64,000 nt of DNA from Pempheris klunzingeri. Its lineage: Eukaryota; Chordata; Actinopteri; Acropomatiformes; Pempheridae. This document shows positions 53,901 through 64,000 of the stretch, piece by piece. Both the position numbers and the translations under genes were made by a program. Where the stretch lies: assembly GCF_042242105.1 (NCBI RefSeq), contig NC_092019.1:15733328-15797327 (forward strand), given 5' to 3'. Each line of letters begins with the position of its first letter. The first letter of the stretch is position 1. Under the pieces are notes generated by a model. That model had not been told where the DNA came from, made no database searches, and saw only the letters and a list, made by a program, of their open reading frames with translations.

Positions 53901-56857
53901 AGCAGGCGCTCCAATTAGAGCAAAACCCAATGTCTCATTACTGACTCCAAGTTGTCGGCTGTATCAAAGTGGCCTCCCAGAGAGCAAGGAGTACAGAGGT
54001 GCATGTTCAGTAATACAACCTGACAAACTGTCCGGCAGCAAAGAGATTAAAAAATATCTTTTGACATGTGTGCTTAGGGGAGAAAATGTTGCATTCCTTA
54101 CATGATCAATAATGCTGTACACTTTATGTGCAGCTCCCCGAGCGCTGGAGAAGGTCTGGATGTTGGGGGAGGTCTGTCCCATAGCGAACGTTCCAATAAG
54201 CACGACGAAGAACACCTTAAGACACACACATATCACTGTTAGTTGCACCAACCAGCCAAACCAACGTAGAGAAATTCCATGTCTAATAATGTGTCCACTC
54301 ACGGTGAGTACATTTCCAATGGTGTACTCCTTACTCAGAACCAGTGTGCTGCCGTACCAGAAGGCCAGAGCATACGTCAGGTAGATCATCAGGAAGGTGA
54401 AGCCCATGGCAATGTTAGCAGAGATCGCCTTCTTTATTCCCATGTTCTTAGCATCCACCAGGTTCTTTTTATATCTTTGGTACCATGCAAACACAGGAGT
54501 GAGTCAGTGCTAGTTCAATGGAAAACAAGTTTAGGGTTTAGGGAGTTTAGTTAACGCTGCAGCTGTCAGGTAGGTGCCAAAAGTACCTTAAAACTGCTGA
54601 TACAATATTGTACCCTACCCACAGTGCTGATCATATATTATTATTTTCATATTTTGTTAAATACCTTGTTTATGCACTAATTCTGCTACTGATACTTTAT
54701 CTCTGCACCTTTTATGTCTCTTCTGTTGCTGTAACAAGTAAATTTCCCCAGTGTGGGATAAATAATGTCTCTCTTATCTTATCTTATTTATTTCTTGTGC
54801 CCCCACTTTTACCATGTGTCGTTTTACATGGATTTTCCAGCTTTCAGACACACACTGTATTCCATTTCTTATGAAATGTGCTATAGATTATTATTATCAT
54901 AACCACATGTCTGTGAATGATTACAACTCAAAACGCTTAACAGTTTAAGAATATCTTCTATGCTATTAAGGGAATATGTGTCACTATATGCAGTCTGTTA
55001 CACAGTATGTTACACATACTGCATGTAGTATACTGTACACACCTCTGAATCTCTCTGTCCTGACCACTGAAGGCAAACACAGTCCTGACTGCAGAGAGCA
55101 CCTCTTCCGCCACAGCTCCAGCTTTGGCATACGCAGTCTGCTCTTTACTGGTGAAAGATGTCAGCACCTATTCAGACCAGGAGAGGGATGCAAATGTTAT
55201 TAAGAATACCTGCAGAGGGCCGTGAGGAAAGGCAAGTGACCTTTAAAAGAGCTACACAAAGACCACAGAGAGGCGCTTACCTTGCCGAAAAGTCCAGCTG
55301 CAATGCCCAGCGCGGGGCTCACAGCCAGGATGACCAGAGTGAGTTTCCACCCTTGGGTGAAGCCGATGATGAAGGAAGAGATGAAGGTGGTGAAGGCCTG
55401 GATCAGCATTCCCGTTTTGTCACCAATACCCTCTTGGATCTTATAGACGTCACTGCAAATATAAACAACGTGCCGATGATCCAATGATCTTCAGAGTACT
55501 GAAACATTTTATTTTCTACAAATGGAACAAAAAGAATTTTGCAAACGATTCCTCCTGACTTTAATGTTCACACTTCAGGTGAAGGATTATAAAAACATTC
55601 TGCAAACAAAGTTGTGTTTCTTTTCTATGTGAGAAATGCAAACTAGAGATGAAAAAACAAATTCTTGTTGTCAGTAACAATAATCAGTAATTCGAGACAA
55701 TGGCATTATGGGTGCATACATTTTTACCAGGGGATTTTTTTCCTATACCTTCGTATTACGATTCGATACAAATGAGAAAAATGAAATAAGAGTGTGTGAT
55801 TTCTCTGTGACCCACTCTGTGAGACGTGTGTTGAGCTCTCCTGTTTCGTTGACATCAAACCAGCCGATTTCCTGCTGCATGATGCTGTGGAAGAACAGCT
55901 TGCGGATGCGTTTCACCTGCCGCCCGGCTGCCAGCGTCCAGAAGGCCACCTGCAGGTAGGCTGCCACCAGCACAAGGGCCCCGATGATGGAGTAGTAGAT
56001 GGCGTAGCTGGAAGAAGAGAAGTACTATGACATGTATAACTTTAACATTTGACTTGAACTAACAACTGCAACTCTCTAAAGTGTCTATTAAAATGGAAGT
56101 TGGTGGCAACAGATGATTCAAGTGACAAGAAATTAATAATTCAATCAGTTTTAGGTCCATAGAAACAAGTGCATCTTGAATTTTGAGTGATTTAAAATTC
56201 TCTGAGTTTGTTGCACTTGTGAAACACAAAGACACAAAAAGCACAACCATCAACACTGAATTCAACATCTTGGAGATATTTTCACCCGACAACAACAGCT
56301 TGCTCTGTTTATGCTGATCATATGAAATTACTTACACTGCCATGTCCTTTTCTAAGGTGCTGTTTCCTAGGACAACGGTGAAATCTGAAGAACAAACACC
56401 ATCGTTAACAGGTGTTACATATACACTGTTTCTTAATTATTCATTCAAAGTTATCATATGGGTCAATGGCTGTAACTTGAAGCTCACTGGGGTTGGTCAT
56501 GTTGGGGTGCTGCATGGAGTCGTGAACAAAGCTGTCTGTCATGTCCCCAAACACAACACACATGAGAGGCAGCGCTACCCCGTTGGCCATGGACATCACT
56601 GTCGCAATAAGGATCATCACAATGTCCAAGCTGTCTGCAAACCTGAACTACACAGATAAAAGACAGAGTGTAGAAAGACCAAAGGGACAGCAGCAGAAAC
56701 CAGTGCAACCAGAACAGGGAAAAAACTTTCAACTCTGAAGAGCGATTATATTCTCACAGCGGGGGACTGGTGGAGTCCACCCAAACAACAGGAGGATGTG
56801 CTGTGCTCCCATCCTACCCCCCTGCTTCCCCTCTTACCTCACACTCTCACACACCTT

Positions 56858-56896
<39 letters not shown>

Positions 56897-57617
56897 CAAA
56901 GATCATATCACTTCCACTCTTACGACGGGACAATTTACATCAGTATTTATCCAGTAACCTCGGCTCTAATCTCTGTAACACTTAAACAAAAATCAATATC
57001 AATATCAAATCCATACTGCTTTCCCTCTTTTCTTCACACACACAACATAACAGTTCCAGTGACTTGCTGAGGGAACTACGAGTCTTGTTTTCATGTCGAT
57101 TCTGACTCTCCTTCTTGTATAAACTCTTATGTTGGTTTTCCCTGCGATATGCAGTGTTGTGGCAATTAATTTCCCTCCAAGAGAACAAGATATAACTAAC
57201 TAACTTAACCGTATTTCATGACTATTAACTATACAATACACAATATTAGACTGTAGAGAGTAGAGAAACACTTGGCTCTGATAGAAAGAGATCACAGCGA
57301 GATGACTGAGCTTACCAGAGCGATGGGGCCAACCGTGGGCAGCTTTGGCTCTTTTTCCTTCTTCTTTTTTTTAGTTTTTTTGTCATTGCTGTTTTGCTCA
57401 CTAGTGGAGTCATAATAAAAAAATATAGATGTCAAAAATACTGTCTGATTACATGTGTTTTTTTTTCTGCCAATCTAAGGTTTGAATTGTTTTAAAATCA
57501 TCACTCTTGACACACACTGATCTCTGTTTCTCTGAATTTAAAGTGTGTTTACCTTATGTCTCCGTTTTGTGCTGGTCTGCCTGTGTCCAGCACTTCCATC
57601 TCGCCCTTCTCATCCAT
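41942..57617 (-). CDS. abcb4: abcb4, ABC transporter B family (P-glycoprotein/MDR type)
   Basis: 27 coding exons from start to stop: 57617-57553, 57400-57316, 56647-56488, 56384-56336, 56007-55816, 55452-55281, 55167-55043, 54474-54303, 54215-54102, 52898-52788, 52685-52560, 51401-51198, 51112-50942, 50491-50330, 50179-50000, 48573-48427, 48311-48207, 47083-47006, 46788-46705, 46578-46375, 46234-46134, 45990-45850, 44689-44533, 44435-44238, 43480-43274, 42781-42635 and 42148-41942. They total 3864 bp, 1287 residues; many exon sizes equal those of mammalian ABCB1/ABCB4. It is a full transporter: two membrane domains and two ATPase domains. Walker [10 protein letters not shown] is near residues 434 and 1077; signatures MSGGQ (538) and LSGGQ (1183); Walker B LLLDEAT twice; H-loop AHRLST twice. 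The first outer loop has sequons NMT, NFT and NST. The linker (exon 50000-50179) has KRKSTRSSS, a likely kinase site. It exports phospholipid and/or hydrophobic compounds at the plasma membrane. Fish carry one gene here, co-orthologous to mammalian ABCB1 and ABCB4, so substrate preference is open. Confidence 0.95.
42368..42390 (+). repeat. (TC)n microsatellite in the last abcb4 intron
   Basis: Eleven TC units. Confidence 0.9.
44878..45170 (-). repeat. abundant percomorph dispersed repeat, antisense copy
   Basis: Contains CTGCCATGAACTTTGGTTAA, CTAGTGCCATCATCAGGTCA, CAGCCTCAGCTGTACTTTGT and AATGTTAGCAAGTTGACATG in order. This is the reverse of the widespread fish repeat 'gctaacatttgctaatta...gctgaggctgatgggaat'. 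A sense copy is at 50570-50935. Confidence 0.7.
47310..47395 (+). repeat. LINE 3'-end relic
   Basis: GATCTGTGACATAGGGATAT then ATAAATAACATTGATTTGAC resembles the 3' end of common fish LINEs ('gggatatataaataaatttgatttgatt'). Confidence 0.45.
47635..47885 (+). repeat. dispersed repeat, copy A (GTCACCAATTCAGTATCCAA type)
   Basis: Shares an ordered series with 52030-52215: CAGTATCCAACCAAACGTGA versus CAGCATCCAACCAAATGTGA, TCCTGAGTTATGGTGTTG versus TCCTGGGTTATGGCGTTG, and TTGACCTCTGACCT in both. It belongs to a repeat family frequent in percomorph introns. Confidence 0.7.
47895..48050. repeat. dispersed retroelement relic
   Basis: Begins GAATCAGAATCAGAATTACT and continues TTAATAATCCCCAGGGGGAAA, the standard end of a fish retroelement family, followed by an A-rich tail. 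Similar to 8766-8935. Confidence 0.6.
49240..49375 (+). repeat. LINE 3' end with terminal (TTCTA)n
   Basis: AT-rich stretch, then TTCATTGTACCTGACCCCGG followed by (CTATT)n. This is the usual 3' end of fish LINE copies ending in a TTCTA-type microsatellite. Confidence 0.6.
50570..50935 (+). repeat. abundant percomorph dispersed repeat, sense copy
   Basis: Contains TGCTAGCATTTGCTAATTAG, GAGGCTGACAGGAATGCCTT, GCAATCCATCCAATAGTTGT and TGAGATATTTCAGTCTGCAC. Opposite orientation to the copy at 44878-45170. It abuts abcb4 coding exon 13 at 50942. Confidence 0.7.
52030..52215 (+). repeat. dispersed repeat, copy B
   Basis: Second copy of the family at 47635-47885; the same ordered blocks with point differences. 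Confidence 0.7.
53235..53345. repeat. dispersed repeat relic (CTATAAAGCACCTTTCAAG type)
   Basis: ATCTATAAAGCACCTTTCAA followed by an A-rich, AACACATA-containing tail resembles the 'tatagcacctttca' end of fish retroelements. Confidence 0.45.
54605..54795 (+). repeat. LINE 3' end with terminal (TTATC)n
   Basis: TTTCCCCAGTGTGGGATAAA then (TTATC)3 is a well-known ending of 5'-truncated fish LINEs ('cccagtgtgggatcaataaagt...tatcttatc'). Confidence 0.65.
56859..56893 (+). repeat. (CA)n microsatellite in an abcb4 intron
   Basis: About 17 CA units. Confidence 0.95.
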
Positions 57618-58575
57618 GTCTGGGTCTTGTCAGAGGAAGAAGATGTTCACATGTTTACATTTCACAGCTCAGTCTAAACAATTTCTGCTGTACTTTCTGA
57701 AATGAATCCAAAAGCAGCATCCAAACATTCCCAGCTTATTACTGGCTCAGTGAGCCACAGTCACAGCGCACGCCACAACCGGGAGACGGCGCAGAAAAGC
57801 AGAATAAAACAGAAACAGACTGGGCTACTGACAGCTACTGACCCGCTCGTTGTCCGGACCCCTCTCTGTCTATTTTTGGTAGTTGTGGTGATCACAAGCG
57901 CTCCTGAACCAAAGGTTGCTCCGTCCCTCCTCTTCCTCCTCACCCTCCGCCTCCCCCCGGTCCTCACGTGTCAGGCCGCTGCACTCTCTCTCAGGGAAAT
58001 GAGACTGCTGACTTCCTCCCACTTCCGTCCTTAATGGGAATAAACTGCAGCTTTTGACTTCTCTGTGACTCTGCTGTGGTTTTGTTTCTGTCTCTGGGTT
58101 ATCAGCTGGAGAGTCTCCCGATCATGTGGGCGCATGAAATAATCGATATGAGTCTGTAAACAGCAGGCAGGGGTGTGGCTGTGGCTGACCGGGGACAGGT
58201 GTCTGTGTCCCTGTTCCTCTGCTCCATGTTTCATTTTAACAGAGGAGCTCCACTTGTCAGGCAGCATGTTAGACATGTCCACCAGTATCTCTAGAGATCA
58301 ATAGTTAACACCGTAGTGATCTGAGGGGGTAAAAAAAAGAAGAAATGCATAGTGTGTTTGTGTTTTTGTGGTTGTGATCACTGACAGCGAAAAGTCACTG
58401 CATCCGGCCAAGAAATAGTCCCACACATAACTCCCCATTAAAATGCAACGTTTAATTTTTACAACTTGGTCTGTGTCCTGAGTAATCAAACAAGATAGAA
58501 CATTTTAATTAGTGAATTTTACAGCTGCCGGTAGGTGGATTTTGTTGCTAACCGTTCCTGGTGTGCAGTACTAAT

Positions 58576-58660
58576 GCTAAGCTAAGCTAAGCTAAGCTAA
58601 GCTAAACTAAGCTAAGCTAAGCTAAGCTAAGCTAAACTAAACTAAACTAAGCTAAGCTAA
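58576..58660 (+). repeat. (GCTAA)17 pentanucleotide satellite
   Basis: Seventeen contiguous 5-base units: 13 GCTAA and 4 ACTAA variants (58606, 58636, 58641, 58646). Three of the four variants are adjacent. Confidence 0.97.
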
Positions 58661-59849
58661 GATATCCGGCTGCTGGTTTAGGCTGAAAACTGCCTTTTTC
58701 GAGTTATAAGGCATATTATATTTTTCACTGAAAAAATGTGACTGATTGTGAACAGGCAGCTAATGTGGTGTTTATCTTGCTAGTCAGAACTGGTAGCATT
58801 GCGTAGGCTATAATATTGAAATTCCAATAAACAGTAGCTAACCAATCCATATGCAAGATAAAAGTTCACTAAACAAACAAAACAACACAACTGTGCATAG
58901 GGAACAATTTCAAAAAAAAGTGCTCACAGTTGTGTATACTTGGGACTAATTGCCATTGGGCCCCAATAATTGATTTATACCTTAGGATATAAACACATGG
59001 GTCTTTAATTAAATCATTGATTTGAATTGGTAATTTGAGTCAAACTTTTAAAACTTTGCACATATTTGACTACATTTCCATATGGCTCACAAACTTTTCT
59101 TTCCTGTTGATAGAGTAAACATTTTTCTGGTGTAATCATCCACAGGTTTGACCTGTTTCTACATTTCTACAGGTGCTTCATTGCCTGAAGCAAACTAAAC
59201 AATAGGATGTGGAAATCAGGAAGATTAGCGAGTTATGCATAGACGTGTGAGGTCTGTGCTGTAGAAGTGATGAATGATGTAAAATGAAAAGGGTGGATGT
59301 CTATGAGTTGTTAGTAGTTCACCAAATTTCCCCTCTAAACTTATCATATGGCTCCATTTACATACATGAAATGTTTGTGGCTCAGTCCAATGTTTGACTT
59401 AAAAAAGTACAGATTAGAGAAAATACAAAATATGTCTTTTTTTTTTTACTAGAGTAGGATATTTATTACTATTTCTATTTGTCATGGAATATTTTTTACA
59501 TGAATATATTGATATATTACTTAAGTAAAGTATCTAAATATTTCTTCCAACACTGACCAAGGCAGTCAAGTACGTGCATGGGAGAGAAATCTCATTTAGC
59601 CTCATAATTAGTTTGTTTGTTGTTTTGATGCTTTCTTTGCATTTTCTTTGATTCATATGAAATGTATTTATTTCTCTCCATCTATTGCTTTTAAAAACCT
59701 TAATACTTTATCTATTCCTTCCTCAATACCCACTATCTTTTTAAATATATTTATCTTTCCTCAATGTTGCCAAATACAATGATTGTCTATATTTAATTGG
59801 AGGAGATTTAATTGAATCTAATTGTTTCCTCTAAGCATTAACAGAGTGA

Positions 59850-60080
59850 ATCTAAAGGACCAGATAATCTGACGTAGAACGATCATATACAGGATGAATA
59901 ATAGAGGTCCAAGAATCAAACCCTGGGGGACTCCACATTTCATGACAATCACATTTATGGTCACCACTGGCAAAAACATAGGTTCTGCCTCTGAGATAGG
60001 ATTGGATATGAGGACTGTCCCACATTATGGCCCACAGTATCAAGGGCTGCACCAAGGTCAAACAGCATCATAATGTTGTT
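59850..60080 (-). mobile_element. reverse-transcriptase relic of an L2/CR1-like LINE
   Basis: On the minus strand, downstream of ASGDHKCDCHE, another frame reads KCGVPQGLILGPLLFILYM. This matches the CGVPQGSILGPLLF motif of LINE reverse transcriptases just upstream of the catalytic YADD. Frame shifts break it. Confidence 0.75.
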
Positions 60081-62324
60081 TTAGGGTCATAAAACAAATA
60101 GTTAGTTTCCATGTGAAGCTTATAACTTGTGTCCATGTTCCTTGATTTAGTTAAACATGGCTTTATCATCTATCCATTTGTGTTGTCATTTAATTGTGCT
60201 TATTTTGATTTTCATGCTCACTTGCAATGGTGTTTTCCTACTTTCAGAACAACAAAATACTGTGAAGGAACCAAGAATTTTGTACTTATTCTGTCTGAAA
60301 GGACAAATGGAAAGAAATGGATGAAAAAGAGGCCAATCGGTGAGGATCTGTTAATTAACGGTCAACATTAGTGCTCAGTCTTGAATACATGCCTGAATTG
60401 TAATGTTGTAATATAATATTGCCTCATTGTGGGTCAACAATCAGTTGACAGCAAAAGGCTTTGAAGTTGAATCATTGTATTACATCCATGATTTAATCTC
60501 CTATTGAACTTCAGTTGAACTCCTTTAGTGCAGGTGCTGATTAATGTTTGTAAATTCCCTCACATTTGTTCTTATACCATGGTAAAGCAAAGCAGAGGAG
60601 AATTACGTGTCATAAATCAGTACATAAAGAACATCATATCGACAACTGTGTCATGTGTTACAATTGAGTTTTGTTTAACCCTGTCCTTGTGGGAACTGTC
60701 TGTCCAGTGGTTAGACAGTGGTTTGACTCACGTGTCATGTAATGCAATATAAGAGCACTGCAATAAGTACCTCAGGAGCAAAACTACGAATAACACCATC
60801 TGATACAGTACTTACAAAAAATAAAAGGAAAATATGTAACATTTTAATTTTCAAAATATCTGTCTACTTCTTTCAAAACTGGATGAAATCAAACACAATA
60901 CTAGAAACTATGGGCTCAAAAACATGAATGTGTTATAGACCCTGGGGCAAACAATCACCTTGCATTTTAGTCAAAGGCTGTTACAGTGTTAACCACAACT
61001 AATAATTATTTGACAAATAAAGTATAAGTATAATTACGAGTAATCATTAGGCCTACATTAGCTGAGGTGATGACTCATCTGTCTCTTACAACTCATTTCC
61101 TCATAACTGGTGGAAGGAGGCAAGGAGTCAGAATGAGGAAGCAAAGGTTCATAAATATAACATTAGGGGGAGCCCAGACAATGTGTGCACTTTCCTGTGA
61201 GGCCCCTGGATGGCGCTCTGCTCCTTCAACATGAATTAAAAGGTCGATAAAGGCATAGTCATCTAAATGTAAACCAAAACATCAGCAACACTGTCATCCT
61301 CCTATTATCCGAGAGCTCTTTATAAACACATGCCAGAAAGCAGCATAGATGTCAGTGCTGTGGAGATACTTGTGAAAGGTTTGTTTACATCAGTTGCCTG
61401 ATTTTTTTTATTTCACAGATTAAAACAGCATATGAATTTTAATTCTATAACCCCTCAGAAGCATATGTAGAAACACTTGCAGTTCAAATAGCCAGATATA
61501 TTATGTGATGTTTAAGAGGAAATTAAAAGATACAGAATATTTTCATTGATTTTGTTGGATGAATCCGCTTTTTAACGTTTGCAACTGATAGCAGGCTAAA
61601 TCAAAACTGAAAACTCTTTGTTGTATGGATGATAAGCAGCCACTCGCACCTTTAAGTCCCTCCTCACACTGATCACAGGCTAAACATCATCATCTTTCTG
61701 GACCTTCTACCATCTATTTTAACTCCTTTTATTCACAGACTCACACAACCTGAAAAATATGTCATATGGACATGTAGACTTATGTTAAAGCCAAAAATAC
61801 CCATACTATATATAAGTACACTAAAAGTATGACTAGACATGAAACAGAAAGTACATTGGGTATTTTTTTACAGTGTATTCAATTAACTGTATTACATTTA
61901 AATTTCTGTACATTATATTTTTCGTATAAACTTCTAATTGTTGCTGCAAAGTGTTTTTCCTATTACAGGAAATTCTGACAGGGAAGTAAAAAAAATAACA
62001 ATAATACAGATAAGTTATAATAGACTTATAGACAAATAAAACAAACATCCAGGTCCTCAAAACTCCCAAATAAATAAAATACTAAGAACATGACCTGAGT
62101 GGCCTTAATATTAGCTGTTAGCCCTATTTATACAACATGAATAATTTGTAATTAATAATTCATACATTTATACAACATTAATAATTTCAAACAACCAATT
62201 TCAATGCACAAGTCGCTTATTGTTCATGTCTTTACGTAAAGATATTAAACATTTTTAGAAAATAATATTTCATTGCAGTCAGACTGCTGGTCTGCCATGT
62301 GAGCTTTTATTTTGAAGGCTCCAA

Positions 62325-62333
62325 CCGGAAGTC
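62325..62333 (+). promoter_or_regulatory. ETS/GABP site near the rundc3b start
   Basis: ACCGGAAGT is a perfect ETS-family (GABPA) consensus about 165 bases upstream of the rundc3b ATG, in a GC-rich stretch without a TATA box. Confidence 0.55.
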
Positions 62334-62496
62334 CCGTATCCTTTGACTTGACACAGGTTTGTGGCGGACCCCTCCTGCAGCTGAGCGCTGTGTGATCCTC
62401 CGAGGTGACGGAGCCTGCTGATCCTGCCCTGGTGCAGAGGGAGCCGAGCGGGGACAACGCACCGCCTTCGGCCGCAGCCTCGGACTCGGGCCGGGG

Positions 62497-62591
62497 ATGG
62501 CGTCGCTCGGCGTGGGGCTGCATCTCATCCGCAAGCGGGGAGCAGGCAGGAGCGCCGCGGTGGAGAGGAGGAACCTGCTTACGGTGTGCAG
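62497..62591 (+). CDS. rundc3b: rundc3b, first coding exon (RUN domain-containing protein 3B), continues beyond window
   Basis: The exon codes MASLGVGLHLIRKRGAGRSA and then AVERRNLLTVCR before a GTGGGA donor at 62592. The AAVERRNL.TVCR segment matches the start of RUNDC3A/3B just ahead of the RUN domain; position next to abcb4 selects RUNDC3B. The family links to small GTPases (Rap2) and vesicle traffic, mainly in neurons. The ATG has a good context (GGGGATGG) and lies in a GC-rich first exon. The rest of the gene is outside the window; 62592-64000 is intron 1. Confidence 0.88.
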
Positions 62592-64000
62592 GTGGGAAAT
62601 CCTCACTCTGATCTCTGTTTTAATGATGAACAGCAGCTGACGGCAGGTTTAATAATGTCAGAGGGACGCGTTTGTTCAAGATTAGCTCCATCCGTCTTTA
62701 ATAATCTGACTTAATGTGCACACAGAAAAAAAAGTCATTCTTGTCTCTGTTTGCATTAAAATATTGCTGAATACATATCAAAACGCCATCTGACTGACCA
62801 CAGGTACATTCCTCTGTTGTGTGTATTCTGCACAATATAATAATCTCTTTCATTCACATAATCACACACAAATACACACCCACCACCACTAGTAGCCTCC
62901 ATTAAACATTCATGTAAACACATTTCAGTTTTAATTACCCTGGTAATCAGTTAAGAGTAGGATTAAGACCAGGATTTAGACAACTCCACCCCTCCTAAAA
63001 GAGTTTGGATTAGCCCTCAAAAAATTTGTAAAACATTTGTAAAATATTCTATTTTCCCATAGTGATGGTCTAAAGACAGTTTCAGATCACTACTAGGGAT
63101 GCAATTCAAGTAAATAAGTACTAGATACTTTTTTGCCTCAAATTTTCAGATGAGTTGAGAAACTATTGTGGACAATGTGTGTTTTTGCACAGTAAACACT
63201 CCTGAAAGCCACACTGAGGACATAACCCTGCTGTCCTCAGTGGGTGAGATGCTGAGGTGTGTCGCCGCCCTGTTTCTCCCCCTCTCTTTGTCAGTTTAAG
63301 TGAAATGCTATCTGCTCTGTGTATTGATTTGTGGTGCTCTCGGTGTTGCTGGCAGATGTCAGTTACTCACTGAAGGTCCCTGTGGCGCGTTTGAGGGGTC
63401 AGACGAAAGGGAGGATACGGAGGTGTAGCGTTTTATTTGGGTTCTGAGAGAGTGTAACAGTTCAGAAAACAGACCGATAATCCACCACCTGCTCCAGCTG
63501 GTGTCTGCTCAGCCTTTTTTGAGTCTATTAGTTTACAAAAGAACAAATATAGTTTTCAGGCTTCTGTATTTCTTCAGTAACATCACTTTAAACAAATGCA
63601 AAGGGGGCGTAATTAGACACAGGTGCTCCTTGCTGAACTGTGTGGTCCTTTCTGGCCTCTTTCTGCCTCCGCACCAGCTATCAACTAACTCACCGACTGG
63701 CATGAGCGGAGGAGTGAAAAGAGTCAGAAAAGTGATGGCAGATTGTCAAAATGAATGAAGAGAAGATAAAATTTCACTGGAACTAAAGAAAGATGGAGGA
63801 AAATAATATCTTGCATATATTTTCCCTTTTGTGTTTGTCAAAATTTTTCTTTTTCCACACTGTGAGACAGTATTTTACTGACATAAAATTAATCAGCAAC
63901 TATTTTGATAATAGATTAATGATGTCAGTGTGAAACATGCCAAATATTCCCTGGTCCTAAAAAAGATTTGATGCTTTTCTTTGTTATATGTGAGACTAAA
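62592..64000 (+). other. rundc3b intron 1 (start)
   Basis: No coding sequence seen. It ends in a dispersed repeat (63855-64000). Confidence 0.7.
63855..64000. repeat. dispersed teleost repeat, second segment
   Basis: ATTAATCAGCAACTATTTTG, ATAATAGATTAATG and then CAAATATTCCCTGGTCCTAA and TGCTTTTCTTTGTTATATG follow the order of the abundant fish repeat whose other segment is at 2431-2530. Confidence 0.6.

Larger units (their letters stand above)
57618..62496. other. divergent spacer between abcb4 and rundc3b
   Basis: No gene supported. The abcb4 promoter/5' UTR probably lies within about 57.6-58.0 kb, where GC content rises. Then come the GCTAA satellite (58576-58660), AT-rich sequence, an antisense reverse-transcriptase relic (59850-60080) and the GC-rich rundc3b promoter from about 62300. 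In mammals ABCB1 sits in this interval; here there is no second ABC gene. Confidence 0.75.

Noticed and set aside
41942-57617. Calling the ABC gene abcb5, abcb11 or abcb1
   Set aside because: Its place between crot and rundc3b on the opposite strand is the ABCB4/ABCB1 position. abcb5 and abcb11 have other neighbours; abcb1 remains an alternative name for the same fish gene.

Overview
This is vertebrate nuclear DNA, almost certainly from a spiny-rayed (percomorph) teleost fish. The genes are spliced with compact GT-AG introns, and their proteins match known vertebrate families over their full length. The introns and spacers carry dispersed repeat types I recognise as common in percomorph genomes, and long (GT)n, (GA)n and (CAT)n microsatellites are frequent. 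I see no prokaryotic genes, CRISPR array, operon or defence system. The exon structures were read by hand from splice sites and from remembered family sequences; no search was run.

Layout: fam171a1 (+, 3' part only; coding exons 107-8513), nmt2 (+, 12494-18641), rpp38 (-, 22410-23228), acbd7 (+, 24538-26614), crot (+, 30179-37428), a broken partial copy of crot (about 40573-41850), abcb4 (-, 41942-57617, 27 coding exons) and the first coding exon of rundc3b (+, 62497-62591, running off the window). The reading frames close: nmt2 gives 491 codons, acbd7 88, crot 612 and abcb4 1287, each equal or close to the family length.

The first four genes keep the order of human 10p13 (FAM171A1-NMT2-RPP38-ACBD7). 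The last three keep the order and orientation of human 7q21 (CROT-ABCB4-ABCB1-RUNDC3B), but with one ABCB gene instead of two. The window therefore holds a junction of two conserved blocks, between acbd7 and crot (26.6-28.7 kb). Three neighbouring genes handle acyl-CoA: nmt2 uses myristoyl-CoA, acbd7 carries acyl-CoA, and crot transfers medium-chain acyl groups to carnitine in peroxisomes. abcb4 is a membrane lipid/drug export pump.

The most interesting non-gene structure lies around crot. A partial tandem copy downstream lacks three segments, each bounded by 2-4 bp microhomology. It also preserves the empty target site of a 704-bp Tc1/mariner-type element that sits in the parent gene. Other items are a 26-bp-arm hairpin in crot intron 1, a pure 63-copy CAT repeat, a GCTAA satellite, a candidate TTAA-flanked MITE and several reverse-transcriptase relics.
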